A stretch of 64,000 nt of DNA from Collybia mongolica. Lineage: Eukaryota > Basidiomycota > Agaricomycetes > Agaricales > Clitocybaceae. Made by a program: the position numbers and the translations under genes. Positions 1 to 13,540 of this stretch are shown in pieces. The stretch spans positions 3,472,001-3,536,000 of the forward strand of contig JAAXNY010000001.1 of the NCBI GenBank assembly GCA_013420905.1, written 5' to 3'. A model generated the notes under the pieces. That model worked only from the letters and a program-made list of their open reading frames with translations, was not told where the DNA came from and made no database searches. Positions within the stretch are counted from its first letter, which is position 1, and each line of letters begins with the position of its first letter.

Positions 1-1
1 T

Positions 2-298
2 GAACGCCGCGTGCACAAACGCGCCATCAAGGCATGGGACGCGGATCCAGAGGTCATTGACCGGTGGTTCAGATATCTGCGCCGCCATGCAATGGGTGGT
101 GTTGGTATGAGGACGACAAAATGGGAACGGATGCCGCTGGGGATTGGCCGCGCGCAACTGGAAAATGTGGTGAGCCGTCTGCAGGCCCCTGTCCCTCGTG
201 ACTCCGAGAAGATCAAAGCACTTGGAAGAAAAATAATTATGGAAGAAATGAGTACCGTTGCTCAATCTGACGCCGTTGATAGCATTCAAAAGGAATAG
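2..298 (+). CDS. Partial ORF, 3' end of an unidentified gene
   Basis: The frame is open from the first bases of the window and stops at 296-298, giving about 98 residues with no stop. It is basic and rich in Arg, Lys and Trp in its first half. No in-frame ATG precedes the Val at base 11, so the true start lies outside the window. I do not recognise a family. It could be the last exon of a gene reaching in from the left, or a chance frame, because the 2.8 kb that follows shows no coding signal. Confidence 0.3.
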   Translation, partial: ERRVHKRAIKAWDADPEVIDRWFRYLRRHAMGGVGMRTTKWERMPLGIGRAQLENVVSRLQAPVPRDSEKIKALGRKIIMEEMSTVAQSDAVDSIQKE

Positions 299-3137
299 AA
301 CCTTATCCTATGCCAGTAAATTATATAATGAGGAGGTGAAGTCCAAATTCATGGCTTCTATGGCGTGCTTCGAAAATATGTCGACTCTTAGTGTCTCGTC
401 CTCCTATCACTGGCATGACATCGTGATTCAGTCGCTGGATATTTTACCGGAAATAAGGACCTCGGGCATTGCTTTGATCAGTCGCTGCCCTAACCCTCCT
501 TTCTTTTTGCTTCAATTGATTTCATGTCTCAAAATGGGCTCATGCAATCATCTGGAATTAGCTACCCTTCCTCCTCTCGTAGAAGCTGCGGCTATAACAA
601 CTGGTCACAAATATGTGCAGTGTTTGCTGCAGTGTTTGTCTTTCACTCATGTCCTATGCACCCTATTACTCTAGCGCTAGGGGTTCCCGTTTATTTAACT
701 AATTAAAGAGCCGACATGCACAGAAACCTCGTATCCACAACAGTTTTCACGCTTGAAGCTTCAGCCCTATGTGCCTAAGTCGAAGCGTTTTCCCTGATAA
801 GCAAATCTCCATTAGAAGGCCTAAAACAAGTTACTTGTCGAACAAGATAGTGGAATTACTCCAGCCAAATTACAGATCATCTGTCTGGTTGGAGGTGGAA
901 TAATGGTACAAAAAAATCACTCGTCCCACAGAAACGGGATCATTGTCAGATGAAAGTGGTTTTCTCGGTTTGGCGTGCTCGTCGCTAGTTATGGATCGAT
1001 GAAGAGACTAAAAGCTAAGTCCCCCTTGTTGACACTCAAAGTAAGTAATTCCGGTACCATCTATGAATGTGGCCGCGTTCGAGAATTCGAATGAGGTCCA
1101 TGGATTAAATCAAGTATTAATTTGCTATATAAAATACTGGAATAGATAATCGGGTGAGCATTTCAGCTATCACAGGATTAAAGAATAAAAATTGATATGT
1201 GTTCAGATCATGCACCTTCCTGAGTCAAACGTCCGGAGGAATGGGAGGGTATACTGCTTGGTGTGACCGACCAGAATTCCAGATTAGTCTGATCCCGGGA
1301 ATCATACGTGCCACCCTCCCGTCTGGCTTGTCATTATCCCTTTGACATTTATTAGAGCACGAGTTGCAACAATCGAGTATACTCTATGCGGAGATCACCA
1401 ACAGGAATCATAAATGGTTTTTGCTCAACGTACGCTAAAGATGGTCTGTGGAATAATGTGAGTAGCAAGGTCGTTGCCTTTAGAAAAAGACTGACCCAAT
1501 CATCACATTTACCAACGATGGCCTCGCCACGTAAGAAAGTATCATATGTGGAAGCCCAACAGCTTTAACAAATTTCGTTAGCGTTGCATTATAATGTCGC
1601 TAGAGTGCTCACCAAAGACAGCCAAAAACCAAAACACTCCATCTCGGAGGAATAGGCTGATTATGGGCATTCCGTGGCGCCTGTAACCGTAGAGCGTTCG
1701 TGCACACTTATGTGCAGTGAGTAAGAACATCACTAGCGTCTACATATAGCTTTAGCCAAGTTTGACAGACGAGGTCAAGTGCACAAACGACAAGCAAGGG
1801 GGGAACTGGGTAGACGTTATACACTTTGGGGACTATAGCTAATGGAAGCATCGTCAGCAACCATCTTTTATACACAAACATCCACGTCACCAAGAGAGTA
1901 GCATCCCGACAGTATGGGGCTAGGTCAAGATGGTCAAGATAGTTCATTCAGAAACGGGGGCAGTGCATACCCAATGTGAACATAAGCTATGGGGTCAGGT
2001 AGTGTTGATTAGCACTTATGCAGATGGGCAGCATGATCTAAACGCACGGGCCAGTCTTGATATCGTCGCTGACCCAAGGTAGGTCCTGTTTCACAAAGCA
2101 TGGATGTAAATTTTGAGTGCAAGCCAAGCGAAGACTAACATGACAATAAATTCAGCTGTTATACTGTCAGACTGGACCCCTGAACATAATTATGGAGTGC
2201 GCACATAATATCGACGGAACCATCACATAAAGCACCGCTTTCAGCCTTCCGTACAAAACCCATACTCTGTATCTTGAAATTAGTTTCCCAGTCCGTCGTT
2301 TAGTATCTAATACCCACCTGAGCATTAAGACAGAATCCACGGTGCATATAATAAGTGTGGCGTTAACACTGAGGATCTAGCATTGCGAATGAGCTGAGCT
2401 TGGGCACACTACTGGATGAACACCACCTGCAAGTATATCCCACAACTTGAAAATTCTTTCAAAATACTAGATAGCTTCGAAAGAACGTATGCGTACATCT
2501 GGAAATAATTTCATTAGCAGATAATGGGAAAAAATGCAGCTGTGCGTATATATACCTTATCAGTCTTCATTTCGCGCAATCTGACTGAAAGTGCATCAAC
2601 AATGCCAACAAAAGAGTATGAGATGCACCAACTGCTGGCATTGAACCTAGGTTTACATACAAATTAACAGAATGCTTCGGTGGCAGTACACAAACCCCAG
2701 TGTCAGCAACGCGAAGTAACGGTTCTACAACATATCTTAATATCCAGATTGATAAGATTGAGTATACTAACCCTACCCAAAGCTAGATTTGGAGAGTCAA
2801 ACAATTTGCAAGTCAAAACAGTAGATTAAGACGAACGTATACGCCTTTTGTTATACTTCAATGACTCTTCCATATCAGGTCAACCTTGTGCACACGTGTC
2901 AGTATCTATCGTGACATAGAGCTTGTGGAGGTGTTATTACTTCTTCACGTAAACTGATAAGGTAGTCATATCTGACATGGAATTAGACACGAACTGTCCC
3001 GATTCGAGGTTTAATTTATTTGACGAACACGAGCAAAGTCAACGAGGCGACTTTGAAATATATCAGTGTCAGAAAGGTCATACGAGCCAACCTACTCACC
3101 CGCCAAATAGTTGGTATTGTTCGCGTCCCACATCAAT
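299..3137. other. Long stretch with no supported gene
   Basis: No frame here resembles a family I know. Open frames are short (60-140 codons) and do not join across plausible introns into a continuous protein. Stops are dense in all frames and A/T runs are frequent. It may be intergenic or decayed sequence. I see no repeat with clear ends. Confidence 0.4.
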
Positions 3138-3885
3138 TCACGAAGGTTGAAGCCTCCATAGGGTTCCATGAATTCGGTTAATTACAAGGTACAGTGTTGA
3201 CGGTTGCTTTGATTGGCTTGAAGAGTGGTTTTGCTGGAAGAGCCGTTGTGTATCACTAGCCCAATGGACAGAAAAGCCAAGTGTGACACGGTCGAATACA
3301 ACAGTTCCACACAGAAGCTTCACCAAGCACCGGTTTCGACGGACTCCAAGACGGGCCAAGGCCAACACTCTTCTGACAGATTCTGACAGCTCATTCTTTC
3401 GCAACTGCCTGCAAAACAACTTAGCTGCCGCCAGTGCGACGAGAGATGGAGGGTGAAAGGGAGCAAGCCTTGCAACACCAACAGAGAGCACCAGAGTCGT
3501 CAAGTTCAGTAAAAAAAAATAGTCAGAAATTTCGACATTAGTCGAAAAAAGAAAAAAATATACAAATTTCGGCTAACTTTTGAGCTGATTTTTTGAGACA
3601 ACTATTCCCCGGCTATGTCGAGATTTCGGACTAATCCGACTAAACACGACTTTTTGTTTACTGAGCGTCACGGCTGTCCGACTCATCTCAAGGAACTGAC
3701 TGATTCTGCACATGCCACATGAGAGAGAAGATTATCGGCTTGACCGGGCCGCTGGCCGATGATTACGTGATATAGAACTGTACAGTTCCACAGCCACCCT
3801 ACACAGCCACCTCTTCGTCCAACAATCAGAGGTGGTAGCTTATGTAAAGTAGCCTTCAAGTAAGTTCTCCTCCTCCCTCTAAGCC

Positions 3886-4766
3886 ATGGCCACGACAACA
3901 AAATCGACCAAGACCAAGGCGTCTGCCTCCAAATGTGTGTATTGAACGTCTACCGCAGCACCAAGGACTAAAAACGAAATTATGATCAGCCAAAACTTCG
4001 CCCAAGGAGAGCAAAGCCAAGGCAGCGAAAAAGGCCGCGCTGCAGGGGGCCCATGCCCATGCCTCCAGGAAGACAAGGACGTCCGTATCATTCCACCGAC
4101 CGAACACCTTGAGGCTTGCGCGTGCACCGAAGTACCCCCGCAAGTCGATTCCTCACGCACCCCGGATGGATCAGTTTAGGACAATTGTTTCGTGAGTCTA
4201 TTCCTGTCTATCGACTGGAGAGAGAGAAAAGAATCGGTTAGGTCAGAAGGGGCTGGGAAGTTTAAGACTGTCAGAAGGTGTCTAATTGAACGTGTACAGA
4301 GGGATGAGACCGTTGACTGGACTACGGAAGGTCCATTTCGGTCGAGCACAGCTTCCCAGTCTTTGCTTCGCCCACTTGTGCACTTGCGACCCGAGACTAA
4401 CAGAGTTACCCCGTACCCAGGCCTTTGAACACCGAATCAGCCATGAAGAAGATTGAAGAGCACAACACTCTTGTCTTTATCGTCGACCTCCGATCAAACA
4501 AACGCCAGATCAAGGATGCCGTGAAGAAGTTGTACGATGTCCAGGCTGCTAAAATCAACACACTTATTCGGTATGTTCCTTTTCCGCACGTCCCACAAAG
4601 GTTTGTCTAACAATGAGGTGAAGACCCGATGGCAAGAAGAAGGCATACGTGCGATTGACGCCTGACCACGACGCTCTGGACGTCGCTAACAAGGTTTGCA
4701 TACACTTTCCCCATTAGTTTATTATCGGACTAAAAAAATCTTCGTTCTCAGATCGGCTTCATCTAA
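3886..4766 (+). CDS. RPL25: 60S ribosomal protein uL23 (L23a/L25)
   Basis: Large-subunit ribosomal protein uL23, which binds 25S rRNA near the polypeptide exit tunnel and helps dock nascent-chain factors. Five exons join in one frame: 3886-3934, 3990-4191, 4421-4570, 4624-4693 and 4752-4766. The N-terminal tail is rich in Lys, Ala and Ser, as in eukaryotic L23a. Exon 2 carries the motif [14 protein letters not shown]. Exon 3 begins the globular domain with [19 protein letters not shown] and ends at NTLIR. Exon 4 reads [11 protein letters not shown] and ALDVANK, and exon 5 gives IGFI then stop, the normal end of the family. The first intron has a clear branch-like actaa 22 nt before its acceptor. 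Length is about 161 residues, close to the family norm. The gene converges on glycogen synthase. Confidence 0.95.
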
Positions 4767-5229
4767 ACGTCTCGTTTGTATGTGGGGAGAGGGACACGCC
4801 ACCACACTATCTACGCTGCCTTCCACTATGCATACGATTAATGCGAAACATCATGCCGCGCCCCCGTCCTCGGGCTATGAAATCGCCATTGAGAAACCAA
4901 AGTGTTTGAACTACGTAACTGAACAGCTGTCATCAGCGACATTCTACTAGACGGGTGCTTTTTGTGAGTATTGTGAACATTTGTTCGTCCGAGTGGCCCA
5001 TAAAGTGAGCTTCATGAGAGTATAAATTCCAAGGTTTCAGTCCAATACACGTCACCATAGTAAATAACGTACGTGTCTTATACAAGGTAAATAGATCACC
5101 GACAGGACAAGAAACGTCGGGAGAAAGGCATAACAATAATGTACAACTGAAATACTGTTTATCGGCGACGTGTGCTGTTTCGTACAAGCTAATTTTATTT
5201 CAGATCGTGAGACTGATTTGCGCGGGTAT
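4767..5229. other. Convergent intergenic region
   Basis: 463 bp between the stop of the uL23 gene and the stop of glycogen synthase on the other strand. It must hold both 3' ends and transcription terminators. I see no further gene. Confidence 0.5.
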
Positions 5230-7934
5230 TCAACTGGCTTTCGCGTCAACTGTGCCATTGCTGTCGTTGGTTCCGTTTACTTGACTCAGTGCTGCATCTG
5301 CCTTCTTCAGGTCCCCTTCGCTGAGACTTCTGAACGCGCCACCACCAGGTGTGCTGGCCCCGCTTATGACAGATTCAGAGCGTGAGCGCACTTTCATGAC
5401 CAGTGGGCTACAAGTAGTGAAGAAATTAAAGACAGAAAAAATTCCATCAGAAAAATAAATGAAAGGGTAAATAGAGTCCAAGTCCACATACAATGGATAC
5501 ATATCCTCCTCGTCTTCTTGTGAGTTAGGCCATTGATAACCTCGGTAGTCACTTGTCTTCAGTGACTGCATCTGCTCCGTAAATTTGTCAACACGAGGTA
5601 GTAAGACTCTGGAAAAAACCACGCACTTCTTCTGTCAAGGTCCCTAGATCCCCAGGTGTTGCTGCTCCCCTTAACCGTGGGCTGGCGGGCATACTTCCCA
5701 AAGTAGCCCTCTCCACGCCACCGCTGAAATAATCCCCCTCACCAGCGTCGCCTTCCTCCCACTCTACTCCCTCAAACCCACTAGTACCATAGAACGCGTC
5801 GGGATATGCACGTCGCAGCGCGAGTTGCCTTGCCTTGCTGTACTCTATACCCAAGTTCTTCCAGTCCAGAAGTGGACTTAACCGCTCGACACGATTCCGT
5901 TGGTTAATTCGCTGCCTACGGGTTTTGCTGCAAAATGTGTACATGTGGTCAGTCAGTTGTGTGACTGAATCCTCCACCGATTGCATGCGTCTGTCAACAA
6001 TATAACAGCCTTCATCCTGTGGCCGCTCAATCAGATCTTGCATGAAACAACCGAAACCAGACAGGTTAGTTGTCACCGAGGGAATGCCCATCTGCACAGA
6101 ATGAGCAAGCTATGAAAAATGCGTGGGGATACACGTACAACAGTGCACTCCGCAGGGGTATAACCCCATGGCTCATAGTAGCTAGGGAAAACACCAAGAT
6201 GGCAGCCACGAACGAACTCCTCATAATCAAGGCCGAGGATGGGGTTGTTGGAGTTCAGAAAGTCGGGGTGGAAAACTATCTTGACGCGATCTGAACTGGC
6301 GTTGAAGAGCTTGACGCGCCGAATTTGGTTGAGTATTGGGTCATTGGCGTCATCTGCCATGTTGTGAGTAGTGATTGGAGGAAGGGAATTCCTCTTGAGA
6401 GCAAAAATGCGGCGTTTAAGTAACACTTGGTCCTCTTCTGATAACAGGTCGGGTGGTGTTGGAATAGCCTTTTGGTCCCTGTGAAATGCTCAAGGATGGA
6501 ATGTGTCTCAGGGAATATGTCCTCACCCGTGAAATCGTGCTGCGTGGTCAAATAGACGTGCGCCAATACGGTTCTGGATCTCAGTAACTGTGTCCCGAAG
6601 TTGCTTGGTGACTGCCTGCCCTTTTAAAGCCTCAATCGTGTAAGAGTGTGTCGATGCAGGCATAATTATGAATGCAACGACGGTAACTGTGGAGCCGGAT
6701 TTCTGTAGTCGATAATTAAGGCGAGCGAGCGACTCTATGAACATGTCAACTCCTTTGTTGCGATACTCGTATCGACCGGCCGTGAACATCTGCGGGCACA
6801 CATCGGATACTTAGTAGAAAATTCACAATAGTGATATGAGGAATTGAAGGGCGAAGCGGGCTTTGGGGGGTGTCAAAAGCTACTCTGAAACTACCCCTGA
6901 TATCATTTCAAAGGCCAAAGCAACGATACAGGATAGTTAGACAAGGGATTACTCACGTAGAGCGTATTATCCAGATCAAAATCATAATGTCCGTAAAAGT
7001 GTCCCCTGACAAACTCGTTGATCTTTGCTTTGGCAGTCGAATGGAGATTTTGGAACTCGTGCATGGCCTGAAACTTGACGACGTTAAGTCCATTCGGCAA
7101 CACTCCATCAGGTTTGCGCTTCAGGAGATGTTCGCTCTCATAAGCGGTGATGTGGGACACTGTTGTGAAAACATCTGCGCAGTGTGTGGCACTCCGTTCG
7201 ATGCAATAACGATGGTAAATACCGCGCTTTCCAGCCTCATGATCGACGTCGAAGTACTGCAGATTGTTGTAAAAATCAACCGAACCTGCACAAAGGTAGC
7301 GACCAAGCAGGGTGGCATGAGTGGTAAAAACGGTCGTGACGTCAATATGCCGCTTGCGACATAGGGGAATAGCAAGCCCTGCCTGCCACTCATGAAAGTG
7401 GGCGACCACGGCGGTGTGGAGTTGACGTGATACATACTGATATTCGTGCGTCAGTAGGAGGAGAGTTGGAAAAACTTGATCACTCACATCACCAAGGAAC
7501 CAGGCGACGAGATAACCAAAGACTATAGTCTCGTTGGTTTCATGGTCGTTTGGCGGGCTTGGGATCCCAGCGAGGTTCCACAAATCTCCCTTCCACTCAT
7601 CGAGCCTGGAGTACTGTGAGCTGGTGTCGAACAATAGGACGTGTGGGTTCCCCTCAATCAGCCAACGCCCGTATAACGCCTTGACACCCTGTTCCCTCAT
7701 GGACTCTAGCGTTGCAGCAAAATGTGGATCGCTCGGTTCTTCCGCCTCGACCTCCATTGGTGCGGTCTTATAGGATAGAGGTCCAATTAAACAGTATCTG
7801 TCGCCATACTCGGAGACGGTGACAGGAACCTTTGTCTTTATGACAGTGTATATGCCACCTACTTTATTTGCGACCTCCCAGGCACATTCGAATAGTAGTG
7901 GATTGTGGACATCGCGTTTTTCGAGGTCAGACAT
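5230..7934 (-). CDS. gsy1: Glycogen (starch) synthase, GT3 family
   Basis: Transfers glucose from UDP-glucose to the non-reducing ends of glycogen, in the cytosol. Seven exons (minus strand): 7934-7488, 7436-6957, 6789-6527, 6478-6139, 6091-5627, 5574-5492 and 5407-5230, giving about 751 residues. The N-terminus has [20 protein letters not shown], the UDP-glucose loop typical of GT3 enzymes. Then follow [11 protein letters not shown] and [14 protein letters not shown], the FDLDNTLY junction, [27 protein letters not shown], and [20 protein letters not shown] across the fourth intron, with the conserved E-P-G-x-T-P region. The C-terminus has the [10 protein letters not shown] and SRSES regions, the latter a likely phosphorylation-regulated tail. 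The 52-nt fifth intron (5575-5626) has a weak GTGCGT donor, but its removal restores the frame. Family length and motif order are normal, so the gene is probably active. Confidence 0.93.
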
Positions 7935-8560
7935 GGTGGTGAGAGTTCAAAATTTTGCAATCGATTCTTGCCAAGAGCATACATTATATGGACATCAAAT
8001 GACGTCATTGATCAGAGCTGCTAGCGGTGTGAAAACGGAATCAAAAAAAGGATTTTTATTTCGTCCAATCGTGGTTAACGTTATAACTACTGCCTTCCGG
8101 ACTATCTCCCACTTCGATAACAGTCGACAGAACCTGTTCAGTATCGCTACGAAAGGTCAACATCGGCAGTGTATAAGCCTCAGGTAATTGTCGTCGACAT
8201 TCAACGTCTCGCTGAGCAAGGATAACGAGGATCACCCGATTGCAAAAGATGGAGTGCAGTGAGCGTTGCAGGCTAGAGTGCCCTCCTGTCAGATCCATGA
8301 TCGATTTCGAGTGGAGTGCCTACCTCGAGAGAATGTTCTTTTCTGCTGGCAGCTACATATATCGAGGTCAGAGCAAACCAAAGCGTCAAGGGATCGAAAT
8401 TGTCACTCTTTCAAGGGAAGAAACGACTACGTTAGCAATGGTGATGGCTGTTTAACCAAAACAGGCTCTCAGTTCTCTTCAAAGAAATAACTGAACATAG
8501 CATACCGAGCATATACAGATAGAACAATAGACCTAAGGGCACGTATAAGCTTCTGATACG
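7935..8560. promoter_or_regulatory. Upstream region of glycogen synthase
   Basis: About 600 bp upstream of the glycogen synthase ATG. It should contain its promoter. No other gene is seen; the DUF6533 gene further right also lies on the minus strand. I could not identify specific binding sites. Confidence 0.3.
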
Positions 8561-8579
8561 AAAGTTATCTACAAGACCC

Positions 8580-9600
8580 ACCATCCTTATAGAGCCGAGA
8601 TACCCAAGAAGACCGACGTGGCCGATCCTGGATTGCTTTGATCATAGTGATGATAACGATTGCTGTTTGAGGGTGCGTGAAATCAGCATCCACTGTTCCT
8701 TTAACATAGAGGCAGTGGCGGACTGGTTTCAGAGAAAAGTATCATGACATAAAGGAGTGTAGTTAGACTACTCCCAGCCTGTATATTGCAACCATAGCGG
8801 TACTCCAAGACGGGCTCGACTGGCCAGAAACTTTAGTATTCTGACGACAAGTTACGACTACTATCCACGTACACTGAAACGTATGTTCTCCTAACCTGAG
8901 AAGGGCGATAAGGACTGCGCATAGAGCCTGGGAAGAAATGGTGTTGTCGGTATAGTAACAAGCATATGTTCGGAAAACCGTACAAGTCCTAGACCACATA
9001 GGATTCCTGAAACCAACCGATTGCCGTTCCAAATCGCATAGGTGCGAAGCATAAGAATGGCTGTTACCCAGCGTCATTAGAGTTTCGACAAGCCGGGAGA
9101 ATATGCTTGGTCACCTTCCGAGAGTAGGATTCCGCCCGTAAGGAAAGCTATTGTTCAGGTACCATTAGTAGCCGGAAAGGCGCGACGGAAAATGTACTTC
9201 ACAAATGAAGATGATATGTTGAACACGACAGATCTAGAGAGACGTGAGCACGACTGGAGACCGGGCGTCCACGTAGGCGTACTTTAGGTGTCGTGACTGT
9301 TCTCGTCACTAGTAGGGTGCTTTAGATCCGGACAAGTCACATTCAAAAAAGTATGACAGACATCTCAAAGCCATAATCGTGTCTACGAAAGGCAGATAAC
9401 GATTCAACAGAAACAAGCACGTTCCAAAGGACCATGGCCGTGTCCAAATATGCGTTATCTAAAAATAAGAGGGTTTAGTAGAACATGACTAAAGTCAGCT
9501 GTGAACGCACCTCTCGTTCCAGAGTACACAAGTAATCATAGGTCTGCAACAGATTTATTACGCTTCAGTGGCATCGCCTGTAAGTAGGAGATGACTGACA
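8580..9600 (-). CDS. DUF6533-type membrane protein, probably decayed copy
   Basis: On the minus strand, around 9550-9510, a segment reads YDYLCTLEREV. It is followed, after a short intron-like gap, by IWTRPWSFGTCLFLLNRYLP (near 9450-9395). A third segment near 9050 reads ILMLRTYAIWNGNRLVSG. These are the hallmark pieces of the DUF6533 family, common multi-pass membrane proteins of Agaricomycetes with unknown function. Start, stop and some introns could not be fixed, and the frame breaks after the third segment, so the copy may be a pseudogene. It is a diverged paralogue of the gene at about 13.5-14.7 kb on the same strand. Confidence 0.5.
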
Positions 9601-9689
9601 AGGACGGTGAGCGTTGCAGCAAGAACGTAACCTTTACCGTGTGGGGAGTCGTCACCTCGCTGAGGACGAGGAAAATCAATCAGCGTTGA

Positions 9690-10500
9690 TCAAAGTTCGG
9701 GCAGAGAACGTATACATACATACTCGTTCATTGACGACACGAGATACGAGATAACACCAATGCCAAAGAAGCTAAACACAGAGCAAAATATGAGCCATAC
9801 CAGCGGGAGTTTATTTTGTTGGACAATTGTCCCGAACATATCCCATGCCCATGCGGTTTCCAGTTCAGTAACCGGTTTCCACTGATTGCGGCTTTTGCCG
9901 TAATACATATCGTCCTCGCCTCGACTAGCGTGTGATCTTCAAGTCAACGATCTCCAGTTACAGCCATATTCAGAACGATCCAGACAAACCCCACCTTTTA
10001 AAAAAAAGACTTATAGGCGGAGTTCTGATGCGACGCTCGACAACGCATTCGTACGACCAAGTTATTCACCAGATCTAGAGTTGCGCCAGAGCGAACCCGA
10101 TTTGGTATTCGGTTCATAGACCATTTAGTGTAATTTCTGGCCCTGACAATCATATTTCGAGTATGATGTTTTTAGAGGTTGGGGGGAGTCCTTTAGCAGA
10201 AACCGGAGCAAAACTAAGAACGTCTTCACGCGACAATTGCATCTCCTTCACTAGCACATGCATTTTGTGCTATCGGTTTGTTGTAAAGTCGAACGACGTT
10301 CGTTTATATTTGAGGAAGCACCTGACATGCGAGACATTATTCGACGAAACTGAAGCCTCGTAGGACCAAGCCTGATCACGGGTCAGCCAGTATACTTGGA
10401 ACTTCATGATCACCCTCGGCCCTGATGGATGATTGTCGGGTAAACCGTGCCAGATGCCTTTGGAATTATTCGGATGGTTGCTGGGAACCTGATACATAAA
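9690..10500 (-). CDS. Possible multi-exon membrane protein, unidentified
   Basis: Two open segments on the minus strand look protein-like. The one at 9908-9690 contains VTELETAWAWDMFGTIVQQN followed by a strongly hydrophobic stretch (PLVWLIFCSVFSFFGIGVI). The one at 10497-10270 contains IMKFQVYWLTRDQAW. I could not join them with confident splice sites and do not recognise the family. They could be exons of one gene with one or more membrane spans, or chance frames. Confidence 0.25.
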
Positions 10501-10886
10501 GGCTTTACGGATTGCCGTTGTCGCATGTGTATCGTAGTACTTTCGTCGACTGACCCGCCAAACAAACCTCCCGCTATAACATGGTGGCTGAAAACACCCC
10601 GGCAGCCACTACATCAACCTCCATGATAATCATATTGACCCTGCACTCGAGATCGAACAGAACAGGGACTTTCAGGGAGAGTTGGCAAAGGAATGACATG
10701 TCGGGACCGAGACGTTCAGGCACTCGAGATCTATATTTACCAAAATAGTCCCCAGTGGTATGCCAAAAACTCTCGGCGTTAAATCAGCCATTTTCTTCTT
10801 GTTACGGAAGTAGTTGGAAACCAAGAATTCCATGGATTGCAGAAATGGTTTGAGAATAGATAAAAGGATGACGCGAACAGCACGTA

Positions 10887-11873
10887 TCAACTCGAAGATA
10901 GAGCCAGTAGGACGACAGCAGTGACCATGCTTGAAACCAGGTTAACCTGATTGTTGGTGAGAATATTCCACCCACTAATCACACGAATGTCACGGCCGTT
11001 GGCGTGCGTATCGTCTTGGAGGACCAGATGGCGATCACCCGAGTATCGTGTTCTTTGAACCGTCGCGCCCAGTAATGAGTCCACGAGGCTCCCAAACCCA
11101 CCAGCAAAGGCACCCCAGCCCACCATGCCTGCCAGCGTACCTGTCCCACAGGCCTTATTCTCCAGCAATAGACACATACCCATCACGATTCCCATCACAC
11201 TTCCCCCAGCGATGGACCAAGCTGTTCCTTCCACCGACATCCCACCATTAGTCCCCCGTGGAACAACCTTCAAGTTTGTGATGAGGCGTGGTTCGCTTTT
11301 CGAAAGAATCCCAAGCTCAGATGCAAGTGTGTCCCCCAGACAGCAAGCAAAATGTCCTAGCGTTGCAAAGACCAGACCCCGACTCCATTTATCATCTCCA
11401 ACAACGCACCATGCGCTAGGCGCATAGGCCCTCCCACTGGACTTCACCACCTCGCCAAGAATCTGAGCTTGAACACTCTCTGGTACGTAGGTCGCGTTCC
11501 ATACCGAGGCAGCAATAAGTGCACTCATACTGTTGCAGAGCACTTGCCACCCACTACGGTAACCAGCCTCCTGATAACCCTCCTCATATCCCGCCTTTTG
11601 ATTCTTTCCATCTTGCAAATCCGGCAAGTCAGTTCGCAATCACCGACCAGACGTCTTGAAGAACGATTGCTTACATTTCGTAGCCCGGCTGCCAAGTAAG
11701 TAAAAGACGATCAGGCTGACTCCAAAAGTTCGCAACCCCCCTGCCATTATCCCAAACCCAACTATGAAGGCCATGAAGGCTCCACTGGGCGAAAGCGATT
11801 TTTTTCGTAGCCCATGTGTGCTAAGAAGCAGGGCCAGACCAAAAGCATAGTATGGAAATGCTGGCAGGCGCAT
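10887..11873 (-). CDS. DUF92 / TMEM19-family integral membrane protein
   Basis: Multi-pass membrane protein of the DUF92 family, which includes mammalian TMEM19 and plant VTE6 (phytyl-phosphate kinase); its function in fungi is not settled. Two exons, 11873-11675 and 11611-10887, are joined across a 63-nt GTAAGC...AAG intron and give 307 residues. Exon 1 starts MRLPAFPYYAFGLALLLSTH and contains SLSPSGAFMAFIVGF, the usual first signature (Ser-x-x-Gly-Ala near the second helix). The junction reads SRATKYGKNQKAGY. Exon 2 contains CCLGDTLASELG, NGGMSVEGTAWSIAGG and GFGSLVDSLLGATVQ, the three glycine-rich blocks that define the family. Length is normal. Orientation matches the two DUF6533 copies on either side, but they are not related in sequence. 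Confidence 0.88.
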
Positions 11874-13540
11874 CAGTGCTGTGATTGTAAACGGATGGTA
11901 CTGACGTTACATATTCGAACTTGGTGGCTCAAAGGAACGTGGTGGTAATTTCGGGAACTCCCGAACACTGACTCTAATTTTAGTATGACATTTCCATCAA
12001 ATGTAACAGTTATAGCTTTCAAGTACGTTATGGTTTTTTTATACATTATACTGTAAACACATTTTCACAGCTATGTTTAACATCTGTTGTCACTAGCATA
12101 TGCATCTACACCATTTAGTTATTCTTGGAAAGCAGATGCACTCATAGTTGCCATCATGATTGAAGGAGTCCTGCCTGTAATGAAAAATATGTAAAGTGGC
12201 TATCACAACTCAAGTTTATCATTTTCTGCACTCTCAGGACTGGATTATCATCAACTCTTGGGGTAGTAACCTTGTGTTTTTACATCAAGGCTGAACCCCA
12301 AAACTGAGATTACTTCATTCGTGCCATGACTGATGAATTCGAATCGCGTGGAAATAAACACCAATGACGTTGCCGCAGCCTTCCATAACCCCCGGACACA
12401 ATGTGAGATGTGCTACCAGCCCGACCCTAAGGGACCAAAAAATTTTCCAAAGCGCATGCCCTGCTCGGGTACCCCGGCTAGAAACTGAGCTATAATCAGA
12501 ATAGATTTCGAAAACATCCATGATGGCCAAAGTTGAATTGTGATGTACACAGGTCCTTGTACATGTCCAATCTTGACACAGTGATAACAGGAAATCTTGA
12601 GAACGAACCAAAAAAAACGAGTTCAAATGTGGTTTCGGATTTTATGCCTCATATCACTCCGTCTGGAATTCGCAAGTTCAGATAGTAGCATCCACCTGCG
12701 ATGTCTTCGAATATTAATTTATTGAAATGCCAGGGTCACCACATGTATCCTTACTATGATAATTGAGCAAAAGAACAGAATTCGACGTTTATCCGTTTCG
12801 GACATCGTTCTAAATGCCACCAGACAGCCAAGGCAAGTCAGAACGGCTATGCCAGTAGTGTTTGCTGCTGGAGACGAGAGTGATTGGGTGGCCGAAAAAT
12901 ATAGCGGTAATCGTTCAAATTCCGTGCTTGAATTGTGTTACTGAGAACAGAGTTGGTCCATGTCAAGCTCTGATAGAATTCCTTCAAAACGTGGAAAGTA
13001 GCTGTTGCAAATGAGAAACCCTTTTAGAAACACCAACTATGTCAATCGTACCTTTCTTATTGAGTCCATTCTGGAATGTGAAGGGAGGATATATCCGTCG
13101 CGTCGTAGGTATCAATTACAGTGGAGAGTATTTCGGAGGGGTTGGTTGTAGAAATAGTGTGATCCCGCGGGGGCAAACGACCATCTCGAGCATACATCGC
13201 TCTTTGACCGAGGATTAGAAGAATTACTCTACTGCAAAAGATCGAGTGAAACGCGCGCTGGGGACTATCTCAAGATTAGCGAAGCTGCGATGCCGGTCTA
13301 ATGGTGCCATTACATACAGAGCGAGGTTATTTTTATAAATTGGTGACTAGGGACAAATTCAATCTATGTGAGCTGTATGTTGATGTTGTAAGAACTTACT
13401 GTGGCGGTTGATGTCAGAACCACGTTGGCAGTTGTTATTCCTAGATGGTGGTCCGTCTACAGGGAGCGCATTTCGCAGAAGCAGGCAACTCACCGAGCAT
13501 GAATACATAGAATATAAGACCTGCAAATATGACTTGTCAG
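11874..13540. other. Intergenic stretch without a supported gene
   Basis: It contains the upstream region of the DUF92 gene and, at its right end, the 3' side of the second DUF6533 gene. Short open frames on both strands show no family motif. Confidence 0.35.

Noticed and set aside
3138..3503. Open frame of 121 codons on the minus strand
   Set aside because: No known motif, no partner exon and A/T-rich flanks with dense stops.
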